Of a stretch of DNA of 64,000 nt, positions 1 through 10,475 are shown piece after piece. The stretch covers positions 1 to 64,000 of the forward strand of contig JAHQIW010000776.1 of NCBI GenBank assembly GCA_019055375.1. The letters run 5' to 3'. Each line of letters begins with the position of its first letter. The stretch's first letter is position 1. A model generated the notes under the pieces. It made no database searches. It was not told the origin of the DNA and saw only the letters and a list, made by a program, of their open reading frames with translations. A program made the position numbers and the translations under genes. The stretch is from Parelaphostrongylus tenuis. Lineage: Eukaryota > Nematoda > Chromadorea > Rhabditida > Metastrongylidae.

Positions 1-145
1 CGTAGTGTTATGATGTTTCATAAATACCTAAGAGAATTGAGTGGTGAGCGAAACATGGCCTCAGGCGGGAATCGAACCCGGGTTTTATCCTATCCGGGGA
101 CGCGTGATCTACCACCGAGATATTTATGAAAACCACAGCACTACG
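1..145. repeat. Foldback repeat with inverted termini around a tRNA-like segment
   Basis: The first 26 bases are matched in inverted form by 121-145 (cgtagtg...tttataaata-type ends), giving a small stem-loop element that may begin left of the window. Between the ends, about 56-112 read on the minus strand as a tRNA-like segment with a B-box-like gggttcgattccc (68-80) and an A-box-like stretch. The same tRNA-like unit occurs on the plus strand at 306-412. It does not fold as a complete tRNA, so I call it a tRNA-derived repeat and not a tRNA gene. Confidence 0.6.
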
Positions 146-305
146 AAAAAACAGCAAAAATGCTAGAATTCTTGAATAATATATCTAACAGTGACTATCA
201 GCTCAACTGGGTTTATAAAGCGAAATCGCATACTCGACCAAACCTGTTAAAGGTTGGTGGCTGATAGCTGACATAGAGATGTTGAAGAATGAGTGGTCGG
301 GCAAT

Positions 306-412
306 GTGCCTCAGTGGTGTAGTAGTACAGCTTCCCCGGATAGGATGAAACGCGGGTTCGATTCCCGCCTGGAGCCATATTTTTGCTCACCGCTCGGTTC
401 TCTTAGGTATTT
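306..412 (+). repeat. tRNA-derived repeat (SINE-like), second copy
   Basis: This copy carries the same tRNA-like core as 1-145 in opposite orientation: an A-box-like tcagtggtgtagtag near 311-325 and a good B box (gggttcgattccc, 354-366). It is followed by a shared tail around 380-412 (gctcaccgctcggttctc) that mirrors 28-52 of the first copy. The acceptor stem halves do not pair fully, so an active tRNA gene is unlikely. Confidence 0.6.
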
Positions 413-1074
413 ACTATAGAGAACCTCAGTGTGCAGGGAATTACGGAAACGCCGTAATAAGGCAATTATTACTGAGGATAGCTCGAAATTATGCACGGTC
501 TTATGCTCCTCTTTATGACCATGAATGGCAGTTAAAAAAGACTTAAAATACTCGTACGATTCTCAGGTGAAAAGTTGCTTAGTACGACATTTCTCTTGCC
601 TTTGTTGAGTTTTGTTGACTTCGTTCTTACATCGTATGGAGATTTAAAAGAGAATGTTGCTGCGGAATTCGCCAACTGGAATCTCAACTTGAAAAGCACG
701 GAACTGCTACAGCAAGGAACTGAAAAAATTACATATTCATGTTCGTTCAACGTTTTTGGAAAATTGATACAGAGCGGATAGTTCTACCGTGCCGCCGGAT
801 TCGATATGCGAGCGAAACAGGTGGAACATAACTATTGCGCTCCGGGTGGGAATCTTCCCACCAAAATAATGGCAACGATTGCAACTTCAATACATCATAT
901 GATACCTCGATTAAATCTGTGATGGGATTTACGCAATGGCATAAATACTTCTTATAACAATTTCTAAATCACCTGAGGAGTTCAGCAAACTATTCTTCAA
1001 AATACCTATGCTTGCAAATGCTTAGATAGACCTCACTCAAAACAATAATAATCTGATAATTTGTTAATATGTTT
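413..1074. other. Non-coding stretch, no gene recognised
   Basis: Only short ORFs of about 60-75 codons occur, on both strands at once, with no family resemblance or splice-site context. I see no RNA gene or clear repeat here. AT-rich spacer. Confidence 0.5.
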
Positions 1075-1103
1075 GAGACTTTTATGAGGTCTGGCATAGC
1101 GCT

Positions 1104-1150
1104 CATACTGTAATAAACACGTTTTTCGCACTTCCAAGTCGTCAGTAGCA
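1104..1150 (-). ncRNA. Hammerhead ribozyme-like motif, element A left
   Basis: On the minus strand I read CUGACGA (complement of 1139-1145), a weak stem II, GAAAA, then ACGU and GUU as the cleavage triplet (complement of about 1115-1122). Some stem I pairs form between the bases 5' of CUGACGA and those 3' of the triplet. C15.2 has become A, so activity is doubtful. Family assignment rests on the better copies at 28.6 and 39.7 kb. Confidence 0.5.
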
Positions 1151-1182
1151 AAGTGCACTGTAGTACAGGCAGCAGTCGAAAG

Positions 1183-1230
1183 GCACTGCTACTGACGAGG
1201 CTGTGAATGCAAAACACGTGTCCAGTAATG
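1183..1230 (+). ncRNA. Hammerhead ribozyme-like motif, element A right
   Basis: CTGACGA at 1192-1198 is followed by a stem II region (ggctgtgaatgc), then AAAAC, the self-complementary loop ACGT, and GTC at 1220-1222. The expected GAAA is AAAA, which removes the conserved G12, so this copy is probably inactive. Stem I has about four pairs after a first mismatch. Confidence 0.5.
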
Positions 1231-1509
1231 TATAGGTGTCAAACCAGACCTCATGAAAGTCTCCATCTTATCGGATTATTCTTCAAAGCCGATCTCCCGA
1301 CCATTTTATACTTCATAGCATTTATGTGAACGGAGATTCTATTTCAAGTGCTATCGCAAGCAGAGATGTTGTAATCGTGTTCAAAAGAATTCTATACAAT
1401 TCTCTTTTCAGTGAGGCTGCGTAGTATTTGCTCTGAGTATTCCCTCAAATAAAAAATTTGGATTATGTCAAAATCTTGAGATGCTGAGTGAACTAGATTA
1501 ACCGATTTT

Positions 1510-2220
1510 TCATACTTTATTTGATGCATATCTGAGGGTTTTTTTCACTGTGCGGCATCCAACACTTCTAGCATCCAACCGCATTGTTTATTCTTCTCAA
1601 ACGGCGTAAAATATTGGTTAGAGAGTCTCCTTGCAATCTCGAGGATGGCCTGGCTGTGGCGTTTCTAGGCCATTCAATGTTGACCACTGGAAAGTGTTGG
1701 TGGATATACTCAGCTTCACAAACTCCACGACGAACATCACAACCATTCGGCCACGGCATCTCTTATGTCACTTGCTGTGTAAATATCTGAAAAAACAAGT
1801 TACGGACCAGATAAGAGAGTTATACTAATTCACCATGCCTCTAAAACATTGATATCATTTGTCATCCCTGATAAACCCACACTTTTTCTATTGCTCTTGT
1901 ATATTTTCCCGTATTCACTTCAGTATTATTAGTCGAAACTACCTTAGACCCTAAGTTTGTCTCGATCGATTATCACAAACTGATCATATTTGGCTGCCCG
2001 CATCGAGACAGGAGCGCATTCCATCACTCTGCGTCCCTCTTCTTAGCAGACATGTCAAATCTCCCCTGGCTCACTGTCTCTGCCTCTTCTCCCACTCTGG
2101 GTCCACTTCTCTAGCAGTGTTCTCTAATCTTCTCTAGCAAACTGACTCCACCGATTCAGTGAGCATTATATAAACACCGGTGTCGATTTGTTGCAGCATT
2201 CCTACCAACAACTTTGTAAA
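1510..2220. repeat. Promoter-bearing repeat, copy 1 (rearranged)
   Basis: 1510-1770 resembles 48800-49070, 1785-1925 resembles 48650-48785, and 1975-2215 resembles 49140-49363. The parts are the same as in the repeat that trails the RTE at 48.4-49.4 kb, but in a different order, so this copy is rearranged or partly duplicated. On the minus strand about 1690-1762 looks like a decayed tRNA-derived segment (A-box-like tggccgaatggttgtgat). ORFs in this stretch are not conserved between copies, apart from the trace homologous to the minus-strand ORF at 48439-48786. Confidence 0.55.
2165..2215 (+). promoter_or_regulatory. TATA-box promoter-like segment of the repeat
   Basis: TATATAA at 2167-2173 is preceded by gactcca...cagtgagc and followed about 32 bases later by cattcctaccaac. 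The same arrangement, with the same spacing, is found at 49.31-49.36 kb. Conservation of both the TATA box and the downstream tract in two diverged copies suggests an RNA polymerase II promoter belonging to the repeat. No transcript evidence is available. Confidence 0.4.
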
Positions 2221-4574
2221 TCACTTAAGCCTTCGATTATATATACCCCATTATTGCTGATGATCTCATCAATCATCAACAGATCAGCTCTGCTTAATGA
2301 TCACGTTATTCTTCGTGTTTTCGAGCTCAGTTTCTCGAATATCGTAGTTTCATCATTGTTATTCAAAACTGCTGTATATTTGATTATGAAAGCTGCAGTA
2401 AAATAGGACTTTTTGAGGAGTTAAAAAGCACTTCATTTTGACTTTCCTCACTTTTGTAAGTCGCCTTAGGTCCGCGGATACCTTAATCAAAGAATGGCAG
2501 TGATAGTTCCGTTTTTCACATCCCGTTTCGACGCCTTGGCAACAACGCATTTTTCGGATTTTCTTTCGTTGATTCTCAATGTTCATTCAAAAACCTTAGT
2601 CAAAACAAATTGGATGTTGCATTTTATTTCCAAAAAACTTCACCATTGTGCCGTAACACAAAGATGGAACTATATTTCTTATTCAAATATTATTAGCTGG
2701 GCAAAATTTTCCGTCAGATATTCAGCAATAAGTGAATAGTTTGTATTTTGGCAATCCCAGCAATGTATCCGGCTCTAGAAAAAGGTCTTTTCATTGCGCT
2801 CTGGCAGTCAAAACAACATTGAGTTTCACAAATTGGAGCATTTTCGTACTCCGCACCTTGATTCGACCTCTTACGAAAAACGCGCCTTCTCAAGGATTTA
2901 AACGATGTTTTGTTGTTTTTGAAATGACTTTTCGATCCGTTGTAACTGTGAAAATAAAAATATGTTTCACGCTCGGTGCGTTTCGTCGCATTTTTCGCTG
3001 CTCAGAGTGTTTCTTCTAATTTTTTAGTAGCCGATTGATAGCTTATATCTCGTCAACTTCAATGGTTTATTTGTTTTCTGAAAAAACTTTTTATTGGGCT
3101 GTAGTAGCCCAAAGAATCTTGACGAACAGCGCGATATTGACACCAAACCACCGCGCTTTGCCGGTACGGTGAATAGGATTTTGCAACATAGGCATTGAGC
3201 CACCGCTTTTTTTCGGTGCCAAATTTGAAAAACCAATTCCTCGCTTGGTAGTTTCAGCACACTGTGAAGTCCTTACCAAGAATCAAGCACATCGTTGAAA
3301 TCACTGAGACTTTTCTTGTCTGATGGTCACTGCAGGTTTGTTGGAGAAACCTTCTTAAGCAAAAATGCTTGGGTATGAAAGAGAATTTCATATCCAATAT
3401 AGCAGAGCAATAAGAAAGTAGTTCAAAAAATAAGTTACACTACTGAAATTCTTGTGGTCAATTTATCGAATGACTACCAATGCATTGACCTTTAAGGAAC
3501 GGCTGTAGAAATCTATGCAGGCCAGCGGGAATTGCGCAGCTGTACGCAAATTTCGTTGTTTTGTTGGGATTTCTTCCTTTGTGTTGTGATAATTCTTAGA
3601 TGTATTGTATTACCTTGAAACACCACAATTTCCTCTATTCGCTCATATGCTTTTGAAGGATGTTTAAGCTCGTGCATGTGAAGCAAAGCTCTAGTTGATT
3701 CTGCAATCGTAGTGTTTTTGCCATTCAATCAAACGTGATAAGTTATACAAAGAACATTACGATGTAATCTTTGAGTCTTGAATAATTTTCTACATTCAAA
3801 GAATCCGAAAATCATCACAGCTATTATATGTCAAAAAACAATGTATATTTGTTCTATAATGACCATGTATACTGGATTCAATACCAGTTCATCGATAACA
3901 CTTAATAATGGATTATTACTGTGCTGGCTGCAAGAGTTAAGATCTATGTAGAAATAATTCATCGGTATATGAGTTTTTGCTTGTTATATTATTCATCTAT
4001 ACATACTATGAGAGTTATTCATCATTGCAACCTTTGCTGTTGTACATGCAACTTATTTTGCGCATTCTATGTATTTTTTAGCTGATCGATCTCAAAACGA
4101 TTCCGTTTACCTCTCTTAAATTCCAAGAACTCAAGATAACACCACGGTAGTCACGTGCACATGGTTGTAGCCGTCCATCACTGAACCGCAGACATGATCG
4201 TCCTTTTCTTCCCAATGGTATCCTCCTCCATGTTCATCTCTTGCATGCATACACTATGCTGCGTATTACGAATCCTATATGGAACATGCTTGTAAAGACG
4301 AGTCGAATACTTTTGCATACGAAAAACTCTGTGCAATAAGCCACGGGCGTGCTTAGATAAACTAGTCAACAGTGCATCTTTCTTGTCTCTTCGTTATTGT
4401 CACTCAGCATTCACTTCTTTGAAGGTGTGCGTTTGGAAGTGGTCGACTGAACAAGTGCGAGTCAATTAGACCTACCTAAACTTCGATGGAAGTGATACCT
4501 TCAAACTTCCAGCCATTATTGCATAATACTGTGTCAGCTTACATGAAGAGGATATACATGAAGAGATAATTGAT
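2221..4574. other. Non-coding stretch with scraps of the dispersed 150-170 bp repeat
   Basis: No exon, RNA gene or intact element recognised. 2400-3330 contains diverged pieces of the dispersed family described at 6650-7930 (for example caagcacatcgttgaaatc near 3283, and tails rich in tttttgaaaaa). The ORFs of 60-95 codons are short, low in information and lack splice context. 3330-4574 shows nothing I can name. Confidence 0.45.
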
Positions 4575-4617
4575 GAATGCTCTTATTTCCGGTCGATGGG
4601 TTTTCTCGATTGCTTGT

Positions 4618-4653
4618 GGCTGACGTTTCGGCAAATATGCCTTCTTCAGAGCC
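4618..4653 (-). ncRNA. PLE hammerhead ribozyme motif, intact core
   Basis: On the minus strand: stem I GGCU / AGCC (four pairs), CUGAAGA (complement of 4643-4649), stem II GGC / GCC with a short AU-rich loop, then GAAAC directly followed by GUC. There is no stem III loop, so A15.1-U16.1 and C15.2-G16.2 could only pair between two molecules. Hammerheads in PLE terminal repeats are known (work of Cervera and De la Pena). All core bases I can check are present. Confidence 0.7.
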
Positions 4654-4893
4654 TGAACGTATTATTCGTTGCAGCTTTATTTATATGACTATACAATAAG
4701 GAAAGAGAAAAAAAATTATTTGAAAATCTAAAGTATTGTAAGCGAAAATCGATTCAGGGAAAACCACTCACCTAACCATCTAATCTAGGGACTACCTATG
4801 TTGTTAGCGCCAGGGTGACGTATGAACCCGCCCCCATGTCAATAGATCAAACTATGCATAGGTGTCAGCTGGGACCCATGCTAGAAAATCAAT

Positions 4894-5178
4894 CTGAGAT
4901 AAGGTGCCATAGTTGGTTATGTTAAGGCACTCTCCCTTTTTGTTCATTTGCGGGTTTTTGGAATTTATCCAAAAAGCTTCAAGGGTCTTTCGCGCCGATG
5001 TCTTTGGTTCGTGCCCTAGAATTTTGACTACTACCTCGAAGTCATCATCGTTGTGTCTTTGAATCCTATGTGTACCTAGAGGTTTACCTGGGTCTTTATT
5101 TGCTTTTCCATCTAGGTGCTCTTTAATCCGGATGTGAAGTGGTCTGCCTGTTTCGCCAATATATTCATCACTACTATT
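4894..5178 (-). pseudogene. PLE GIY-YIG endonuclease fragment, left copy
   Basis: The minus strand encodes the C-terminal part of a PLE protein. It starts inside the endonuclease at DEYIGETGRPLHIRIKEHL and continues through GTHRIQRHNDDDFEV, the conserved LEAFWINSKNPQMN segment and the C-terminal tail. The GIY half of the domain and all of the RT are absent because the copy breaks at the head-to-head junction. In a full element this domain nicks target DNA for target-primed reverse transcription. It is near-identical in protein sequence to 5218-5541. Non-functional fragment. Confidence 0.85.
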
Positions 5179-5217
5179 CATTCATATATTCTATGGTATA
5201 CGAAGTACCTGCGCTTA

Positions 5218-5541
5218 TTTGCCCCAACGTAGAGACGGCGATTGCATGAGCGTAGGTACAATATACCTAATCTCTTGTAAGACATGTAGTGATGAATATA
5301 TTGGCGAAACAGGCAGACCACTTCACATCCGGATTAAAGAGCACCTAGATGGAAAAGCAAATAAAGACCCAGGTAAACCTCTAGGTACACATAGGATTCA
5401 AAGACACAACGATGATGACTTCGAGGTAGTAGTCAAAATTCTAGGGCACGAACCAAAGACATCGGCGCGAAAGACCCTTGAAGCTTTTTGGATAAATTCC
5501 AAAAACCCGCAAATGAACAAAAAGGAGAGTGCCTCAACATA
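5218..5541 (+). pseudogene. PLE GIY-YIG endonuclease fragment, right copy
   Basis: The open frame runs from RRDGDCMSVGTIYLISC through CSDEYIGETGRPLHIRIKEHL to LEAFWINSKNPQMNKKE and then a stop, slightly earlier than in the left copy because a base is lost near 5527. IYLISC and YIGETGR are the GIY and YIG halves, and R and E of the RIKEH helix fit the catalytic pattern. The upstream RT is missing. It is about 40 residues longer at its 5' side than the left copy, which shows where truncation differed. Confidence 0.85.
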
Positions 5542-5808
5542 ACCAACCATATGGCACCTTATCTCAATTAATTTTCTAGCATGGATCTCAGCTAACACCT
5601 ATACATAATTTGACCTATGTGACACGGGGGCGGGTTCGTACGTCACCCTGGCGCTAACAACATAGGTAGTCCCTGGATTAGATGGTTAGGTGAGTGGTTT
5701 TCCCTGAATCGATTTTCGCTTACAATACTTTAGATTTTCAAATAATTTTTTTTTCTCTTTCCTTATTGTATAGTCATATAAATAAAGCTGCAACGAATAA
5801 TACGTTCA

Positions 5809-5844
5809 GGCTTTGAAGAAGGCATATTTGCCGAAACGTCAGCC
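5809..5844 (+). ncRNA. PLE hammerhead motif, one core base changed
   Basis: Inverted partner of 4618-4653. Stem I ggct / agcc, stem II ggc / gcc, GAAAC and GTC are all kept, but the first core box reads TTGAAGA in place of CTGAAGA (C3 to U at 5813). C3 is part of the catalytic core, so this copy should be impaired. Confidence 0.65.
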
Positions 5845-6015
5845 ACAAGCAATCGAGAAAACCCATCGACCGGAAATAAGAGCAATCGATTGGGAAAAGA
5901 TACCAACCTCGTGAAGCTTTAAATAAAGATTAGTTTTCTAAGCTTTTCTTCTCATTTTCAAAGTTTTATATTATTAACATGCCGAGGTTTCAAGAAAGTC
6001 GGTCTTTCGAATTGA

Positions 6016-6649
6016 TGAATGGTCATGAAAAGTGTTGTCGCTCAAAACCTTACCCTACTCCTTGTTGACGATAGAAGGTGTTTGGGAAAACGTAAGCCTC
6101 AGATTCGGCAAATCGACTTCTACGTAATGCACATGGCAGACTATGAGAGCTGATTGTATCACAGACATATGTATAACAAACAAAAGAATACTATCTGGAA
6201 AAGATGCTCTCTTTCTCTGCATTGTGCAAACTATTGCTCAGAAATATGTGTCTATGAAGAAGTATTTCGGTACTCCTCCGTCCTCACCCGTATTCAGAAA
6301 AAGCATTTTCTATTCCTCATTGATTTTTTGATGATTACTAGGCAGCTTTGACTAAGAAAATTTGAATGGTGCAGTTGATTTTTTCTAAATAGTACTTTCG
6401 TTGTATTGTAAAAATGAGAATAGAAATTCATAACATTGAAGCATATTTCGTTACACAAACTTATCATTCACACCTCTACTGACCACTTGATAGCACAAAT
6501 CTCAACGATTTTGATGATATTTTTGGCTTTTTCATAAAGACGATATAATGTGTTGTTACAGTTAAAAGAGTCTAGGGATTCGCACTTGGTGCACATCTCT
6601 TGCCATATGTGAATTGCGGTGCGCGATCTAATCGACGCAGAATGCGAAA
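6016..6649. other. Non-coding stretch, nothing recognised
   Basis: Short overlapping ORFs only (60-65 codons, two frames of the same stretch near 6150-6350), with no family resemblance. No repeat or RNA motif seen. Confidence 0.45.
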
Positions 6650-7930
6650 CTCATTATTTTTCAGCTGTATTAACGCACCAGGAGGTCTTTCTCAAAAACA
6701 AGCACATTATTGAAACTGTTAAGAGTTGCGTAATTAAATGGCATGAACGACTGAGAGAAAACCAGTGCGCAGCGAAAAGTGCTCAGATGTGAAACACATT
6801 TTTACTCCTGTTGCTACAGCTCTAAAAAAGGTTTTTAGAAGGCATGCTTACGAGTGTAATCCTCGAGATTTAGGCTATTGATTGGTTATGAAAGACGATG
6901 GCTTGCTGCCAATGCTGCGTAATCCATCCATGTACCGGTGCGAGGTATACGCGTCGCATGTGAAATGGAGCCTTGATTTCAGTGTCACAGCGCAATAAGA
7001 TTTTGTTCTGGGAAACCAAGTGCAGTTTTAGATTTTGCGAATCTTATGTTACCATAATCACTTAATTTTTGAGGAAAAGCTTTGCTCAACAAAAGTGCTT
7101 AAGCGTGAAGTGAAGTTTTCTTTGCATTGTTGCAGCGTGGTATAGAGGCTTTTCAAAAACCTAAGTAGACCATTTGAATCTGCAAGATCTAAGCTATTGA
7201 ATGATAACTACACTGTCTGGTAAGAACAGAAAATTCTCCATTCTATAGAGTATGGGTACTGATACATAAGGGAAGTACCGTATTCTCCGCAATGATGAAC
7301 GCGCGCTCTTACTACACCAGCCCCAGCTATATATTGCAACTGCTTCCATATAGACCTCTATCAGAGGTATTTAGTTGTAGAAGATGTGTTTCCAAGCTCG
7401 CAAGACAAATGATACAAATGCACAATAAGCGTTGAAATTTGCTTTTTCTCTACAAGGCTGTGGTATTAATGTTGAAAATTAAAGATTTTCAAAGCAACTA
7501 GTGACTTTTTGTATTGGAAGAATCTTTATAAAAGTTTAATATTCGATATCGCATTTTTTGTCTGGTGATGAGATATCTCTGCCCTATGAACTTTACCTAC
7601 AATTATCAATAAACCACCTGTGACGTTCAGGCGGCGGGGTAACATCTTAAATTTGAGAATCAATATCTTTTCCGCTCTTGGGATTCTATATGGCAACTCT
7701 TCAAAAAAACCAGTTATATCAGCAAAATCCTCGAGATTCGGGCTACCGAATGAATAATAAGTGTTTGACGAAGAGCCATATCAAAGTCCCAGTCGAGCAA
7801 ATGAAGCAACTGATTGTGAAACATAATATTATTTTTGCTGCTACAGCGTAATGAAACGTTTTCAAAATCATACACATTCTTGAAATCGCAAAGATTTGAG
7901 CTCATGAATGATTACCAAGTGTCTGCGAAG
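6650..7930. repeat. Degenerate 150-170 bp repeat, loosely tandem
   Basis: A landmark of the form gctattgaatgattac recurs near 6873, 7045, 7193, 7735 and 7893, that is with spacings near 148-172 bases in two runs. Between landmarks each unit has tttttcaaaaa, a gcgaagaaa/ttgctcaac segment, gtgtgaaacataattttattt and a ctacagcg segment. The same pieces, more scattered and in both orientations, occur at 16.3-18.4, 24.9, 40.6-43.7, 50.4, 54.5, 55.3 and 61.2 kb. It looks like an old satellite or MITE family. No coding capacity. Confidence 0.5.
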
Positions 7931-8284
7931 AAACTTTTGACCAGCGCGAAAGGCCTTCAAACAATCGTGTACCTCAGCTGGTACGCGTAGTCCCTTAGGG
8001 TATGGAACAGTCAAGGACCTTTTCCTGAAGACGTCGAAGCCAGGTGCAGAATACGGAGAAGTACCAACAGTACTTAGAAGCCCTCCACTGTCGCGGTCCA
8101 TTGGAGTGCTGTTCTGCTCAGGACGTGCCACATGTACGGTCTGTGCAGCTCAAACTGATATAAATACCTCGTTCTCATTTAAGTGCGCAGCTCGTCCTAG
8201 TTCCTACAAAGATAAGACAGCTAGGAGAACATTAGCTTGTTGATGAAGCATTGAAGAAAGCCACGAGCAAAGGAATAAGTCAAC

Positions 8285-8500
8285 CGGCAACAGAATGCTG
8301 CTTTCTGCCAGGCTATATCGACTACTGGGCCAAGCCGTTGACGGCCAGCTGCTGACAGATTGATGGGTTGTAGCGTCGAAAGAGTGGTGAATGGAACAGG
8401 CTTCCAGGCTTCGTTAGTGCAACGCTTTAAAGCACGTGTCCAGTTTAGAGTGAAATGCGAGTTCGAGTCCTCCCTGACGAAAGGTTTTGCGCATTACTGA
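8285..8500 (+). repeat. tRNA-derived SINE, family 1
   Basis: This matches the SINE arm at 15226-15450: a shared body with ggccaagccgttgacggcc, a tRNA-like part with A-box-like gttagtgcaacgc and B-box-like gcgagttcgagtcc (about 8455), and a 3' end cctgacgaaaggttttgcgcat. tRNA-derived SINEs are RNA polymerase III transcribed and use LINE reverse transcriptase. No intact tRNA fold. Confidence 0.65.
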
Positions 8501-8984
8501 ACATTGATATCGCCTTTTGTGCGTTCAATGTGGTGTGTTATGGCACATGTTTAAAGCAAAGCACGTGTCTTGGAATACCTTCTTAGAACACCCGAAACGA
8601 AAGATATGACAATTGTGTTTTATCACCCACCAGCGGTCGAATGTACAACTCTGCCCGTTGCGTGTTTCTTTCACCCGGCGGTAGGTGCTAATATTTCGGC
8701 GTCGGTTCCTCGGTATCCCCAGCGGAACTGACTGGACCGATTGCTGCTCCACGTATCGAATGAGGTAAATGAAAAGATATATGCTAAGGGTAATAGTCAA
8801 CCTGATAAAATCCTTTGATGAGTCACCGGAGTACTTACCCAGACCGACTATCGAGCAACATCGGCATAGTAAGAATAGATCAGTAGTTTTTTCTGTTGAG
8901 CAGTTGCGAGGTGTCAAAAGTAGTACTGATTATATTAGTGATGAAATATGACAATACAGTGTAGTAATGGAGCATAAATACAAT
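8501..8984. other. Non-coding stretch, no gene recognised
   Basis: A 130-codon minus-strand ORF (8525-8917) covers this stretch. It shows no domain, its residues are biased to Cys/Arg/Thr, and it lies between a SINE and a decayed PLE, so I do not accept it as a gene. Confidence 0.4.
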
Positions 8985-8996
8985 AATCGTGGTGGA

Positions 8997-9040
8997 TTAC
9001 GTTTCGGTGAGGTACGCCATCTTCAAGGCCCGGAAAGATT
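8997..9040 (-). ncRNA. Degenerate PLE hammerhead motif
   Basis: The minus strand reads UUGAAGA ... CC-GAAAC-GUA, at the position expected for the PLE hammerhead. C3 is U, and stem II is poorly paired. GUA is an allowed cleavage triplet. Probably dead. Confidence 0.45.
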
Positions 9041-9229
9041 AAATCCATTCGCAAATCATTCAGTCAAAAGCCTCCATAACCTCAGCAGAAAATGTACCAA
9101 ACGAATTTTGGGGAGCATAGTAAGACTTTATTTTAAAAACACTCACCGCTTAGATGTTTTAGGTCTTTCAATCGATCACTAAAGGCTAGCCGCTTAGAGT
9201 CAGTGGCATAAGAGAGGCTGTGCCTGGCT

Positions 9230-10250
9230 CAGGCCGAGAGGATTAGCCTAAGGTATGTTGCGAGGTCACACGTTATTACGAGGCACTCCTCTTTGCTGTT
9301 CATTTTCGGGCCTTTACTATGTATTCAAAAGGCTTCCAAAGTTTTGCGCGCGGTGTTTTTTGATTCCTGAACTAGGACCGTAATTTAACTCAATATTTGC
9401 TCCTTTATTCTTTTGTTCCTAATGCGTGCATAGTGGGGTTTTTGATCGGAGTTACGTTTCCAAGTTAGGGGCTCTTTTCCACGGACGCTAGGAGGTATAA
9501 CCGTTTTGCCAATATGCACTTACCTGCAAGCCTCGCAAGAGATTAGGTAGATTGTACTGGATCTCATGCTATCGCCTTCACTACCGTTCGGACAAACTTT
9601 GCCAGCTTTTTGTTTTCGCAGAGGCGGGTGACACTGACGGATGCAAACTAATTGGCGCTTTGGTGTATCTGGTGGTATCTCGGTTATGTAAATGTGCGCT
9701 CTTTAAGCAGATTTAATAGCTACACTTTTTACGTTAGAAATAAAGGGCAGATGAACGGAACTTCATCCTCCAGACCTTCCGTTTGGGGGAGCCGAATTTT
9801 CTCTAATCATAACCTGAGGGCTCCTACCACGTTATAGCCATTAGAGATGGCTATTTTTGGGACCAAGATAAAAAACTCTGCCTCATGTTCTTTTTCTTTA
9901 CATACAGTGACAGCTGTTCAAGATATGCTTTCACAAATGGGCATTTGTGTTCAACAGATGAGATCATAGGTAATGAACCACAATGTTTCTGTTGCTTGGC
10001 CTGAAAAATGGAAGCTAATATGCCTTAGGTTTCTGACGGGTTAACTTTACGTACACTGGCTAACTATTAAGCATCTCAAAACATTTGTCCATTACCTCTT
10101 GCGTTGAGCAGGCGATAGAGCAGTCATCTGTATACCTACAGTAAAAAGGCGGCCGGAAATTGATTATTGAGGCCTCTAACTTAGACATAAAAGCGACAGC
10201 AAGGGTCGGAGCTAACCGTTGTCCCATTGTCGGCGGTGTCGGTATGTTTG
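9230..10250 (-). pseudogene. PLE RT-endonuclease pseudogene
   Basis: Reading the minus strand from 10250 down, fragments of a PLE polyprotein appear. About 10120-10140 encodes a form of the RT catalytic motif RYIDDC, here broken by an in-frame stop, followed by a stretch like STQEVMDKCFEML. Lower down, 9640-9500 corresponds to the CPNG...YLISC entry of the GIY-YIG domain, and 9340-9290 to the conserved LEAFWI segment. Many frameshifts and stops prevent a product. Compared with the element at 56.5-60 kb this copy is much older. Confidence 0.7.
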
Positions 10251-10289
10251 AAGTGATCTTTCAGGTTCCTCATCTAACATCATTTTTTC

Positions 10290-10475
10290 TTGCACCGGAT
10301 TTATTTCTACCGCAGTGGTCCCGCAAGCCAGCATGTGAAACGTCTGGTTTATAACCTATCTTCTCTTAGTCGCACACAGAATGCGTACTTGTGGAAAGAT
10401 CTTCGAACAGCTGTCAATATGTGCACAAGAGAAGAATATAAGGAAGAGTCTCTATTAAAGACCAAAATATAAAAG
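10290..10475 (+). pseudogene. PLE linker fragment in opposite orientation
   Basis: The plus frame reads YRSGPASQHV...LVYNLSSLSRTQ, then LRTAVNMCTREEYKEES. It corresponds to the RT-to-endonuclease linker of the PLE at 59 kb (YRKPSNKNILVHYLSSHPSH and FRTAANVCTGEEQRVES). It is a short inverted piece of the same family as 9230-10250, which reads the other way. Confidence 0.7.

Larger units (their letters stand above)
1075..1263. mobile_element. Hammerhead foldback element A (about 190 bp)
   Basis: The termini 1075-1094 and 1244-1263 are inverted copies (gagactttyatgaggtctgg; one mismatch seen). Inside are two inverted hammerhead-like motifs, one per strand, pointing outward. The terminal motif tgaggtctg recurs next to the hammerheads at 39.67 kb and 52.89 kb and in diverged form at 28.57 kb, so this is a member of a dispersed family. 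No coding capacity. It is probably non-autonomous; mobilisation by PLE machinery is my inference. Confidence 0.65.
4575..6015. mobile_element. Penelope-like element 1: two 3' fragments head to head
   Basis: Two truncated copies of the same PLE 3' end meet near 5180-5218. The left one (4575-5178) reads on the minus strand and the right one (5218-6015) on the plus strand. Each carries the C-terminal GIY-YIG endonuclease region, a long shared 3' UTR and a hammerhead motif near the outer end. The arms match closely over about 600 bases. Inverted, 5'-truncated copies are a known habit of Penelope-like elements. The reverse transcriptase is missing, so this is a dead copy. The downstream catgccgagg near 5979 recurs after the PLE at 60.08 kb, so the 3' end extends past the arm. 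Confidence 0.85.

Noticed and set aside
575..781. ORFs on both strands at 532-781
   Set aside because: They overlap on opposite strands, are about 70 codons long, and have no family or splice support.
8525..8917. A 130-codon minus-strand ORF
   Set aside because: No domain or splice context; it lies between a SINE and a decayed PLE, and its composition is what the local base composition gives.
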